Part shown: positions 51,767-59,184 of the stretch, piece by piece | Layout of the letters: each line of letters begins with the position of its first letter | Position numbering within the stretch: position 1 is the stretch's first letter | Source of the DNA: RPQJ01 sp963762315 | Lineage (GTDB): Bacteria > Pseudomonadota > Gammaproteobacteria > Steroidobacterales > Steroidobacteraceae | DNA length: 64,000 nucleotides | Reading direction: 5' to 3' | Assembly: GCA_963762315.1 (NCBI GenBank) | Contig: CAVXKO010000005.1 | Coordinates: 599,868-663,867, forward strand | Program-made: the position numbers and the translations under genes | The notes under the pieces: generated by a model | What the model was told of the DNA's origin: nothing | Database searches by the model: none | The model's input: only the letters and a program-made list of their open reading frames with translations

Positions 51767-52113
51767 GGGCGCTCGGCCTTATGTGAAGTTGTCCACAGAC
51801 GCTGTGGATAACGCTGTGGATGGGCTGCGCGAATCGGGTCCAAGTGCTGATTCCGCCGGGGAGTTTGACGGTCTGGCGAGATTTTCGCCGATTCCGCAAA
51901 CAGTTCAAAAAATCAATAAGTTACGTAAACGCTGTGGTGTGCGTCGGGTCGCATTCCGGAAGCGGGGGCCTCGCCCCGCGACCGGATCGGCGCAGGCCGC
52001 GCCGGGCAGTGCACATCTTTTCTCACCAAGTCGCGTCAACCGCTTGGTGCACAAAGCGTTTTGCTCTCTCGAGGCCACCGATCCGCGACCTGTCGACCCG
52101 TGAGTCTACCCGC
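51767..52113. other. Intergenic region between priA and the sigma-factor gene
   Basis: 347 bases with no supported gene. It holds three DnaA-box-like sequences (51789-51823) and, 70-120 bases further on, an AT-rich run around 51900-51930 (CAAAAAATCAATAAGTTACG). It must also contain the priA promoter (minus) and the sigma-factor operon promoter (plus). Confidence 0.6.
51789..51823. promoter_or_regulatory. Cluster of three DnaA-box-like sequences
   Basis: TTGTCCACA (51789-51797), TGTGGATAA (51803-51811, the perfect reverse complement of TTATCCACA) and TGTGGATGG (51815-51823). The last two are in the same orientation, 12 bases apart, and the first is inverted relative to them. Confidence 0.65.
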
Positions 52114-52737
52114 ATGACGCCCTCTGGTACTCTCGAAATGACCCTGAACCTCCGGCTTGCGGATGCCGCGTCCACGCCTCGAGAGGAGTCCGTTCTGCAG
52201 CAGTCACGCGCGCTCGACCGATTCCTAGCCGGCATCGAACGTCGTGCCTACCGCATCGCGCAGATGGCCTTGCGCAATGAGGACGACGCGCTCGACGTGG
52301 TCCAGGGCGCCATGCTGCGGCTGGCGCGCAACTACGGCCAGCGGCCGAGCGAGGAATGGCAACCGCTCTTCTACCGGATCCTCTACAACGGCATCCGCGA
52401 CGCGCAGCGCCGACGCACGGTCCGTTCGCGCATCTTTGCGCTCTGGCCCGGCTCCAGCCGCGACGGCGACGAGGAACCGAACGATCCGTACGAGCACGTC
52501 GCGGACGGCGCACCCGAGCCGAGCGCGCGGCTGATGGCCGCCGAGGCGATGGAGAAACTCGAATCGGCGCTCGGCCAGTTGCCGGCGCGCCAGCAGGAAG
52601 CGTTTACTCTGCGTTGCCTCGAAGGGTTGGACGTCGCCGCAACGGCAGCGGCGATGGGCTGCTCCGAAGGCAGCGTGAAGACGCATTATTTCCGCGCGCT
52701 GCAGACCCTGAGGGCGCAGCTCGGGGAGGTGTGGTGA
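52114..52737 (+). CDS. RNA polymerase sigma-70 family (ECF-like) sigma factor
   Basis: 207 residues. Region 2 is RRAYRIAQMALRNEDDALDV then VQGAMLRLARNYGQR. Region 4 is LGQLPARQQEAFTLRCLEGL with MGCSEGSVKTHYFRALQTLR as the -35-binding helix-turn-helix. The linker (SSRDGDEEPNDPYEHVADGA) is longer than in minimal ECF factors. It heads an operon with DUF3619, a small exported protein and DUF3106, a grouping seen in beta- and gammaproteobacteria and suggestive of envelope stress. An alternative start is the ATG at 52138. Confidence 0.85.
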   Translation: MTPSGTLEMTLNLRLADAASTPREESVLQQSRALDRFLAGIERRAYRIAQMALRNEDDALDVVQGAMLRLARNYGQRPSEEWQPLFYRILYNGIRDAQRRRTVRSRIFALWPGSSRDGDEEPNDPYEHVADGAPEPSARLMAAEAMEKLESALGQLPARQQEAFTLRCLEGLDVAATAAAMGCSEGSVKTHYFRALQTLRAQLGEVW

Positions 52738-53147
52738 TGACGAACGAAAACGAAAAGTCCGGCGCGTTCGAGCAGCGCGCTCGCGAAGTCTTCGACGCCA
52801 GCGTCGACGGGCTCGATGCCCGCACGCGTTCGAAGCTCAACCAGGCGCGCCACGCAGCGACGGCCGAACTCGAGCGTTCGCGCCGCTCGCCGTGGCTATC
52901 CTGGGCTCCGGCGGGCGCGTTGGCGGCCGCCGCGCTGGTGGCGGTGTTGCTGTGGCGCGGGCCCGGCACGGCCGAAGCGCCTGCGGTGCAGCAGGCACGG
53001 GTGCAGCAAGCGCCCGCGACGGACGCGTCGGGCGATGCCGCGGAGATCCTGGCGGCCGGCGACGATCTCGACCTCGTCTCCGAGGACCTCGAGTTCTACG
53101 AGTTCGTCGCCTATGCGACCGACGACTCCGGGAACGGGGTCGGTTGA
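52737..53147 (+). CDS. DUF3619 membrane protein, possible anti-sigma factor
   Basis: 136 residues. A cytoplasmic helix-rich N-terminus (FEQRAREVFDASVDGLDART with RSKLNQARHAATAELERSRR) is followed by one membrane helix (about 55-72) and an acidic periplasmic tail (DDLDLVSEDLEFYEFVA). The topology is that of a single-pass anti-sigma factor. The family name is DUF3619 and the regulatory role is inference from topology and the one-base overlap with the sigma-factor stop. Confidence 0.78.
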   Translation: MTNENEKSGAFEQRAREVFDASVDGLDARTRSKLNQARHAATAELERSRRSPWLSWAPAGALAAAALVAVLLWRGPGTAEAPAVQQARVQQAPATDASGDAAEILAAGDDLDLVSEDLEFYEFVAYATDDSGNGVG

Positions 53148-53151
53148 GGCG

Positions 53152-53424
53152 ATGCCATCGCGAACCGGTATGCGCTTGCGAGGGCTCTGCGTCGCCGCGG
53201 CCGTCGCGGCGAGTGCTCGAGCCGTCGCCGCAGATCCGGTGCCGCCGCCGAGCGACGACTTCCTCGCCTACCTCGGCAGCTGGGAAGGCGACGACGAGGA
53301 CTGGCGGGTGGTGCAGGAAGCCATGGGCGCGGAGAACGCCCGATCGACTTCCGCGCCGTCAGCGACGAATCAGGCCCGCCGGGCGCCGGCGGAAGGCGGT
53401 GCGACGCCGCAGGAGAAGAAGTGA
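53152..53424 (+). CDS. Small exported protein of the sigma-factor operon
   Basis: 90 residues with a signal peptide (LRGLCVAAAVAASARAVAA) and an acidic mature part (SDDFLAYLGSWEGDDEDW, then VVQEAM). I do not recognise a domain. Genes encoding such short acidic proteins recur between DUF3619 and DUF3106. Its stop overlaps the next ATG by one base. Confidence 0.65.
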   Translation: MPSRTGMRLRGLCVAAAVAASARAVAADPVPPPSDDFLAYLGSWEGDDEDWRVVQEAMGAENARSTSAPSATNQARRAPAEGGATPQEKK

Positions 53425-53951
53425 TGAAGCCTTGGATTGCAGGCCTGCTTGCCGCCACCTTGCTGCTCGGGATGCCGGTCGCGCGCGCCGACCAGGGCGG
53501 GCCGCAGGGCATGTCGTGGGAGCAGTTGTCGCCGCAGGAGCGGCAGGTGCTTGCGCCGTACCGCGAGCGCTGGAACCAGTTGCCGCCGGACCGGCAGCAG
53601 GTGCTGAAGCGCGGCGCAGAGCGCTGGCAGCAGATGACGCCGGAGCAGCAGCAAGGCGCGAAGCAGCGCTACCAGCAGTGGCAGCAGATGCCTCCTGAAC
53701 AGCGCGACCAGTTGCGCGAGCGCTATCAGCAGTTCAAGCAGCTCTCGCCCGAGGAACAGGAGCGCCTGCGCCAGAATTTCCGTCGCTACCGTGACCTGCC
53801 GCCGGAGCAGCGCGAGCAGCTGCGCGAGAAGTGGCGCGACATGACGCCCGAGCAGCGCGAGAAGATGCGCGAGAAGTGGCGCAACGCTACGCCCGAGCAG
53901 CGCGAGAAGATGCGCGAGAAGGCGAAGAAGCGCAAGCACGACGACGGCTGA
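53424..53951 (+). CDS. DUF3106 periplasmic protein with degenerate repeats
   Basis: 175 residues with a signal peptide ending VARA. The rest is a long, highly charged helical array built on a roughly 14-16-residue unit with (L/M)(S/T/P)PEQRE followed by Q/R/E-rich turns: LPPDRQQVLKRGAERWQQ, MTPEQQQGAKQRYQQWQQ, MTPEQREKMREKWRN. It has the LTxxQ-like flavour of Spy/CpxP-type envelope chaperones. It ends in a basic tail (KAKKRKHDDG). Last gene of the sigma-factor operon and a plausible output of that stress response. Confidence 0.8.
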   Translation: MKPWIAGLLAATLLLGMPVARADQGGPQGMSWEQLSPQERQVLAPYRERWNQLPPDRQQVLKRGAERWQQMTPEQQQGAKQRYQQWQQMPPEQRDQLRERYQQFKQLSPEEQERLRQNFRRYRDLPPEQREQLREKWRDMTPEQREKMREKWRNATPEQREKMREKAKKRKHDDG

Positions 53952-53969
53952 GTGTCCGCAGTCGGCGCA

Positions 53970-54536
53970 CTATGTGGCCGGCAATACGGGCCGGCGCAAA
54001 TCCGGTTCCACAGGCCGCACGTGTCGACTCATCACCAGGTCGTGTTGCAGATCATTGCCGAGCTTGAAGGTGTGTTCGCCGACCGCCTCGAAACCCCACT
54101 TGCGATAGAACGCGATTGCCCGGGGATTTCGCTCCCACACGCCGAGCCATATTGTCGTGAATCCGGCGGCCTCGGCTCGAGCGAGGACGTGCTCCATGAA
54201 TGCGTGGGCCAGGCCGCCGCCATGGCGAGACGCGTCCACATAGAATCTCTGGATCTCGACCGGCCGGTCGCATCGGATCATCGGGGAGACCGCGTCGAGT
54301 CGAAGCTGCGCGTAAGCGACCAGGCGACCGCCGGCGTCGGCCACCCAGGTTTCAAGTCCTGGCCGGCGAATTTCCGCCCGCTGAATGGCTTCGCTGTAGG
54401 TCGCCGCACAGTGCGCGTGCATGTCCGCCGCGGTATTCACGGCCGCGAATGCGTCGCGAAAGGTTTTCTCGGCGAGCGCCGACAGCTCGAGCGCATCCGC
54501 GTCGCGGGCCAGGCGAAACTGAATCGGTGTCTCCAT
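53970..54536 (-). CDS. GNAT family N-acetyltransferase
   Basis: 188 residues. The acetyl-CoA-binding motif A region reads VEIQRFYVDASRHGGGLAHA, then LGVWERNPRAIAFYRKWGFE, the standard GNAT pattern. The acceptor is unknown. The N-terminus METPIQFRLARDADALEL is typical and sets the start, with a 12-codon upstream extension possible. It is convergent with the DUF3106 gene. One copy of the dispersed palindrome lies upstream of it. Confidence 0.85.
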   Translation of the reverse strand: METPIQFRLARDADALELSALAEKTFRDAFAAVNTAADMHAHCAATYSEAIQRAEIRRPGLETWVADAGGRLVAYAQLRLDAVSPMIRCDRPVEIQRFYVDASRHGGGLAHAFMEHVLARAEAAGFTTIWLGVWERNPRAIAFYRKWGFEAVGEHTFKLGNDLQHDLVMSRHVRPVEPDLRRPVLPAT

Positions 54537-54591
54537 CGGTCGATCGCGCTCTCGACGGTGTCTGGCCGCCACCTGCGCGGACGTCGCCGAA

Positions 54592-54609
54592 ACGTTCCCG
54601 CCGGAACGT
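54592..54609. repeat. Dispersed 18-bp palindrome, copy 3
   Basis: ACGTTCC-CGCC-GGAACGT between the GNAT start and the FadL stop. Twenty bases to its right is a second short repeat (GCGAAGCGAG-CCCAAC, 54629-54644) that also occurs at 44581-44597. Confidence 0.75.
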
Positions 54610-54676
54610 CAAGTCAAGCTACGCAGATGCGAAGCGAGCCCAACGATTCGAACGGCGCCCGGCGCACTGCATCCGG

Positions 54677-56002
54677 TCACAGGGTCCAGTTGCCGTACAC
54701 CGTGAGCACGACGGACAGCGTCTGGTCGTACCCGCCCACGAGGTTGCCTCGTCCGCCGAGCACCGGGGGCAGCGTGCTGCGCTTGTCCACGTCAATGTTG
54801 CCGCCGTAGAGCAACTCGCCGGTGAAGCCCCACTTGAACGATTCGCTGGACTGGCGTTCGCCGCCGGCACCAAGCCGCCACGCTGAGTTGGCCGGGAACA
54901 GCGGCGAGACGTCCTTGCTGTCCTGGAACCCGGAGTCGTAGGCGAGGCCGAAGTTCACTTTCCACTGATCGTTCGTGCGGTATTGCGCGCCCACGGCGAC
55001 GTGCCACGTGTCGTCGAACGACAGTGGGTTGGTGAGGCTGGTCGGGTTCTGCGTGTTGTCGATGCCGATCTCGACCTCGCCGAACTCCGACCAGTCCTGC
55101 CAGCCGACGTTGCCCATGAGGGCCCAGCGGTCGCTGATCTCCGAGTACACGCTCCCCATCACCTGCTGCGGCACCTTGGCGCCGACATCCACGTTCGCAT
55201 CGAGCAGGCCGCGCGACTGCAGCAGCGCGGTCAGGATCGGGCCGAGCCCCGAGAATTTCGCACGGCCGCTGAAATCGAGGTCGATCTCGGACGTGTAGGT
55301 AAGCCCGAGGCGCGTGCCCGGCACCGGCTCGTACAGCACGCCGACATTGCCGCCCCAGCCCCAGGTGTTGTCGTCGATCTCGAGGCGACCATCGCTCAGC
55401 GACGGGACCGCGTTGTTGATCGCGACCTTCTGGTCGAATATGCCGTACATGCCGTTGATGCCGGCGCCGAGCGACAGCTTGTCGTTCACGCGATACGCGA
55501 TCGACGGCATGACGGATACGCCGACGAGGTCGCCGACCTGCACGCGGTAGCGACCCACCCAGTCCTCTTCGTAGTCCAGCATGGAGCCGAAGTTACCCGC
55601 CACGGCGAAGCCAAGCGCGAGATCGGGCGACACGCGATGCGTCAGGAAGGCGCCGCCGCCCGGGACGTAACCGTTCGAGCCGAAGGCGCGGCCGCCGTCG
55701 CCGCTGCCGAGGCCGGGCGAGGTGGCGCCATCGACCGAGAACTGCGTGTTCAGCCACATCAGCTGGCCGCCCACGAGCACTTGCGTGCCGTCGAGTTTCG
55801 TCATGCCTGCCGGGTTCGTGAACGCCGTCGATGCATCCTGCGCACGCGCGGCATAGCCGGCCGCGGCGAGTCCTGGCTCACCCGTGCCGAATTCGTAGAG
55901 CAGCAGCCCGCCCGCTGACGCCGGCGCGGCGGCCAGCACTGCCACTGCGAGCGCCATCGTCGTCACGGCTTCGCGCCGGGTCCGGGTACGCGTGTCGATC
56001 AT
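54677..56002 (-). CDS. fadL: OmpP1/FadL family outer-membrane porin
   Basis: 441 residues. After the signal peptide (ALAVAVLAAAPASAG) come the FadL-type N-terminal hatch (GLLLYEFGTGEPGLAAAGYA with ARAQDASTAFTNPAGMT) and a 14-strand barrel ending in VYGNWTL with a terminal hydrophobic residue. The family takes up long-chain fatty acids or other hydrophobic compounds. The ATG at 56002 has a GAGAGGGAA ribosome site. It follows the DUF3604 gene by 159 bases on the same strand and may import the substrate or product of the upstream hydrolases. Confidence 0.9.
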   Translation of the reverse strand: MIDTRTRTRREAVTTMALAVAVLAAAPASAGGLLLYEFGTGEPGLAAAGYAARAQDASTAFTNPAGMTKLDGTQVLVGGQLMWLNTQFSVDGATSPGLGSGDGGRAFGSNGYVPGGGAFLTHRVSPDLALGFAVAGNFGSMLDYEEDWVGRYRVQVGDLVGVSVMPSIAYRVNDKLSLGAGINGMYGIFDQKVAINNAVPSLSDGRLEIDDNTWGWGGNVGVLYEPVPGTRLGLTYTSEIDLDFSGRAKFSGLGPILTALLQSRGLLDANVDVGAKVPQQVMGSVYSEISDRWALMGNVGWQDWSEFGEVEIGIDNTQNPTSLTNPLSFDDTWHVAVGAQYRTNDQWKVNFGLAYDSGFQDSKDVSPLFPANSAWRLGAGGERQSSESFKWGFTGELLYGGNIDVDKRSTLPPVLGGRGNLVGGYDQTLSVVLTVYGNWTL

Positions 56003-56161
56003 GATGTTCCCTCTCGATTGCTGCACGAGCGCCTGGCCCATGGTCGCGGTCGCTGTCAGCGAGGCTCCGGCGCGGCCAACAGTGTAGCGAGACTGGCGTT
56101 CAACCGCATCCGCAGGTTCACGCAGCAGGCGTCGGATCACTTCGACGAGCCGGCTCAGGTG

Positions 56162-58159
56162 TCAGGGCGTGTACCAGATCGGCGACGTCCACGCCCGTTC
56201 CTGCTGCTTCATCGGGACGTCGTCGCTCATCTTTACGCCGAAGCGCACCTGGTCGTACGCCGTCCAGCGGGGCGTCGGGATCTCGATCACGCGGGCGTAG
56301 TAGAAGGCCCGCTGGCCCCGCTGGAAGTCCGGGTCCTTCCACACCGCCGACAGTTCCGCCGCGCCGATCGTGTTGGTGAACGTGGCGCGGGCGACATCGA
56401 CCGTGTCGCCTACCGGCGGCAGCTTGCCGTCCGTGCCGGGCTTGCGGTCGCCGGCCCACACGACGTCATACACCTTCTCCTGCGCAGTGCCCGAGGCATC
56501 GAGCCAACCCTTGACCACCTGGATGCGGTCGAGGTTTGCGCCGGTCGGGTCCTTCATCGCCGCCACCAGGAACAAGGGCGCCTTGCCGGGCGCAGCGGGC
56601 TTCAGGTCGCCGCCCATCGGCACGCCCTTGGTGTAGCCGACCTCGGCGAGGTAGCGCGACTCGGCGTCCTCGGGCACGTAGTCGTAGCCGCCGAAGAAGC
56701 GCACCGTCATGCGCGTGCCGGACGTGCCGTAGGTCTCGCGGCGCATCATTGCGTCGAAGATCGCGTCGCGCGTGTTCTCGGTGGCCCAGACGGCCGCGTA
56801 GCCAGCCGCGAGGTACTGCCACGTGTAGCGCGCCGCGCCGTCACCCCCTTCGCCGGTGTTCGAACGCTGCTTCCAGCGATCCGGGCTCGGCTCCTGCCCG
56901 GGGAACTTGCCGAAGAAGTTGTCCTCCTCGACGAAGGGCAGCGCATTGTGCGCGTCGGAGCTGCCGATGATGCCGGACTTGAACGGGTTCACTCCCAGCT
57001 TCGCCTCGTGCTCGAGGCCGCGCATGAATCCGGCGCGCACGTAGCTCGTGGGCATCATCTCCGGGGTGAGTTTCCCGCCGAGCGTCAGGTTGCCGAGTTC
57101 CCAGCCGGCGATGCCGTACTCGAGGAACTCGTCGTTCGGGGACAGTTTCGGATGGCTCTCGGAGGCACCCTTCATCTGCACGATCTCCTGCACCGGCTCC
57201 CAGCGCTGCCGGCGCTCGGCGTAGTCGCGGGTCAACGGCGCGCCGCTGAAGGTCTGCGCAGCGTACATGCGGCCGTTCGACAGGTTGCCGTTGTGCGGAA
57301 TCGCGAGCGCACGGCCCCCGGTGCGCTGCTCGTACGCGGCCATCCACTCCCAGAGCTTCTCCGGGTCTTCGCTGTTCCAGGACGAGAAGGGAAATACCTG
57401 GCTCGCGCGAGCCTGGCCGTCGCGCAGCACCACGTTGCGGTGCAGGTTGTCGCCGCCCGGCGTCGGCGTCCACTCGAAGCCGATGAAGGTCGTGAACCTG
57501 CCGGGGTCGTTGTACTTGTCGGCCATCACGGCCGCGCGCTGCCACACCGACATCATGAGAGGGCCCGCGACCTTCGGGTCGGTCAGCACCGATGGCAATG
57601 TGTTGCTCGCCTGCGCGCCGATCACTTCAGTGACCGCTGCGGCCGCCTCGGCGCCGCCGGCCTTCATCATGCGGCCCCAGCGCTGAATGGTGCTGTCGCC
57701 CATCAGCTTCGGGTGGCCCTCGTAGACCTGGGTCATGAGTCCGAGCCCCTCGCTGTGGTCGCTGATGACGACGAAGTCGAGGGGGCGCGGCAGACGCGCC
57801 GGCAGGCCGGTCGTCGAGATCACTTCTTCACCGCGCGAAATGCGGTAGGTCTCCTCGGGCGTGAAGCGGGTGCCGGTCGTGAACGCATCGCCGGAGTTGG
57901 CGCTGTGCAGGTGGGTGTCGCCCCACAGGACGCGCGTCGGGTACTTGCGGCCGGCGTACGGCGAATAGGCCTTTGCCTTGGGCTGCGGTTCGCCGGCGGG
58001 CAAGGGAAAGGCAACCTTCTCGGTGTCTTCCACCACGCCACGGACGGTCGTGTCGGGTGGCTGGGCGGGTTGCGCGCCGCTCTGCTGGGCAACTGCCAGC
58101 AGTGCACAGACGAGAGCCCCGGCAATGGTGTTTGAGATCGGCCGAACTTCGAGTTTCAT
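56162..58159 (-). CDS. DUF3604 (PHP-like) exported metal-dependent hydrolase
   Basis: 665 residues with a signal peptide (GALVCALLAVAQQSGAQPAQ). DUF3604 has PHP-type metal sites, seen here as WGDTHLHSANSGDAF, FVVISDHSEGLGL, IPHNGNLSNGRM and SGIIGSSDAHN, so it should be a periplasmic metallo-phosphoesterase-like enzyme. The true substrate of the family is not established. The ATG at 58159 has a GGGGGAG ribosome site. It lies between the transporter-like and FadL genes of the same series. Confidence 0.85.
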   Translation of the reverse strand: MKLEVRPISNTIAGALVCALLAVAQQSGAQPAQPPDTTVRGVVEDTEKVAFPLPAGEPQPKAKAYSPYAGRKYPTRVLWGDTHLHSANSGDAFTTGTRFTPEETYRISRGEEVISTTGLPARLPRPLDFVVISDHSEGLGLMTQVYEGHPKLMGDSTIQRWGRMMKAGGAEAAAAVTEVIGAQASNTLPSVLTDPKVAGPLMMSVWQRAAVMADKYNDPGRFTTFIGFEWTPTPGGDNLHRNVVLRDGQARASQVFPFSSWNSEDPEKLWEWMAAYEQRTGGRALAIPHNGNLSNGRMYAAQTFSGAPLTRDYAERRQRWEPVQEIVQMKGASESHPKLSPNDEFLEYGIAGWELGNLTLGGKLTPEMMPTSYVRAGFMRGLEHEAKLGVNPFKSGIIGSSDAHNALPFVEEDNFFGKFPGQEPSPDRWKQRSNTGEGGDGAARYTWQYLAAGYAAVWATENTRDAIFDAMMRRETYGTSGTRMTVRFFGGYDYVPEDAESRYLAEVGYTKGVPMGGDLKPAAPGKAPLFLVAAMKDPTGANLDRIQVVKGWLDASGTAQEKVYDVVWAGDRKPGTDGKLPPVGDTVDVARATFTNTIGAAELSAVWKDPDFQRGQRAFYYARVIEIPTPRWTAYDQVRFGVKMSDDVPMKQQERAWTSPIWYTP

Positions 58160-58242
58160 CTGCTCCCCCTGTGGCCCGCGCACGACTGCGGTCGTCAGCG
58201 TGCGCCGAAGCGGCACATCACGCCCGCGTTGATCATGAGTAT

Positions 58243-58274
58243 CCCGGACTCCGCGACCAGTGTCACTGGCGCGC
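58243..58274. repeat. 32-bp direct repeat, copy A
   Basis: Begins CCCGGACTCCGCGACCA and ends TGGCGCGC. It spans the stop codon of the transporter-like gene. It matches 59138-59169 at about 29 of 32 positions, with the copies 895 bases apart. Confidence 0.75.
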
Positions 58275-59105
58275 CGTGCTCCGCGGGAACAGCAGCGTCA
58301 TCGTGAAGCGGAGCCCGAAGCCTTCCGGGCCGCTGTCGGGGCTTTCGAGCCAGTACCGCACGCCGCCGCCCAGGCTTACCAACTGGGTGCCGAACCGCAG
58401 CAGTTTCGAGGCGCTGGCGTTGACCGGCACCGACCACTGCTCGTTCTCCCAGTCGTAGCTCGATTCGGTATTGACGGCGAACGTCCACTGGGTCGGCGTG
58501 GTGTAGGTGAGGAACGGCTGCAGGAAGGTCGCGTTGACGTCGGCACGATCGCCGTCACCCGCGAACGACCAGATGTGGTTGGCGAGCACGCCGCGCGTCC
58601 AGCCGTTCGATTGCTTGAGCACCACCGCCGTCGGGCCCGCGCCCCACTTGTCGGTCGTCAGCAGGTCGTTCGAGCCGGTCGGCAGCAGCAGCACGGGACC
58701 GGCGCCCCAGATCCAGCCCGAAGCCGTCGGCGCCTTGGGCGAGAAGAAGATGCTCTGGACCACGTCGCCGACCCCGGTCTGCGTTCCCGCGCCGGGGAAG
58801 ATGTCCGACTGTCGCACCACCGGCAGGATGGTGCGCGAGATCAGGTTCCAGTCGTCGTTCAGGTCAAACGGGATGACGGGCTGCACGTTGAGCAGCCAGC
58901 GATCCCCGTCGTCGGCCGGGCCGATGTCCTGGTCGTAGTTCAGTTGCAGCGGCACGCTGATCAGCGCTGCCACCGGGTTCGACAGTTGCATCGCGAGGCT
59001 GGTATCCGACGCCTCGTCCGCCTGGGCGGTGATGGCGATGAGGGCTGTCGCCGCGAATGCAGCCCTCGCTGAGCCTGCCAGGACTGCCCTGCGTACCTCG
59101 GTCAT
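58263..59105 (-). CDS. Outer-membrane beta-barrel 'transporter' (neuromedin U-like annotation) protein
   Basis: 280 residues with a signal peptide ending AITAQADEA. The rest is beta-strand rich, with SNPVAALISVPLQLNYDQDI, GVGDVVQSIFFSPKAP, WIWGAGPVLLLPTGSNDLL and WLESPDSGPEGFGLRFTMTL. This pattern belongs to a widespread family of predicted outer-membrane barrels usually labelled 'transporter' or 'neuromedin U'. Function is unknown. The gene is bounded at both ends by a 32-base near-identical direct repeat. Confidence 0.75.
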   Translation of the reverse strand: MTEVRRAVLAGSARAAFAATALIAITAQADEASDTSLAMQLSNPVAALISVPLQLNYDQDIGPADDGDRWLLNVQPVIPFDLNDDWNLISRTILPVVRQSDIFPGAGTQTGVGDVVQSIFFSPKAPTASGWIWGAGPVLLLPTGSNDLLTTDKWGAGPTAVVLKQSNGWTRGVLANHIWSFAGDGDRADVNATFLQPFLTYTTPTQWTFAVNTESSYDWENEQWSVPVNASASKLLRFGTQLVSLGGGVRYWLESPDSGPEGFGLRFTMTLLFPRSTARQ

Positions 59106-59137
59106 GATCGATCCTCTGATGGTTTGCAACTGACTGC

Positions 59138-59169
59138 CCCGGACTCCGCGACCATCGTCAATGGCGCGC
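59138..59169. repeat. 32-bp direct repeat, copy B
   Basis: Same core as copy A (CCCGGACTCCGCGACCA, then GTCA and TGGCGCGC). It lies in the gap between the MBL-protein stop and the transporter-like start. Confidence 0.75.
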
Positions 59170-59184
59170 ACATACGAAGCGCGG

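Noticed and set aside
51767..52113. Chromosomal replication origin at the DnaA-box cluster
   Set aside because: Only three boxes, and none of dnaA, dnaN, rpmH or mnmG is nearby. Kept as a DnaA-binding finding only.
53424..53951. DUF3106 repeats as a DNA repeat array
   Set aside because: The periodicity is at the protein level (PEQRE units) with variable codons. There are no conserved DNA spacers or repeats of CRISPR type.
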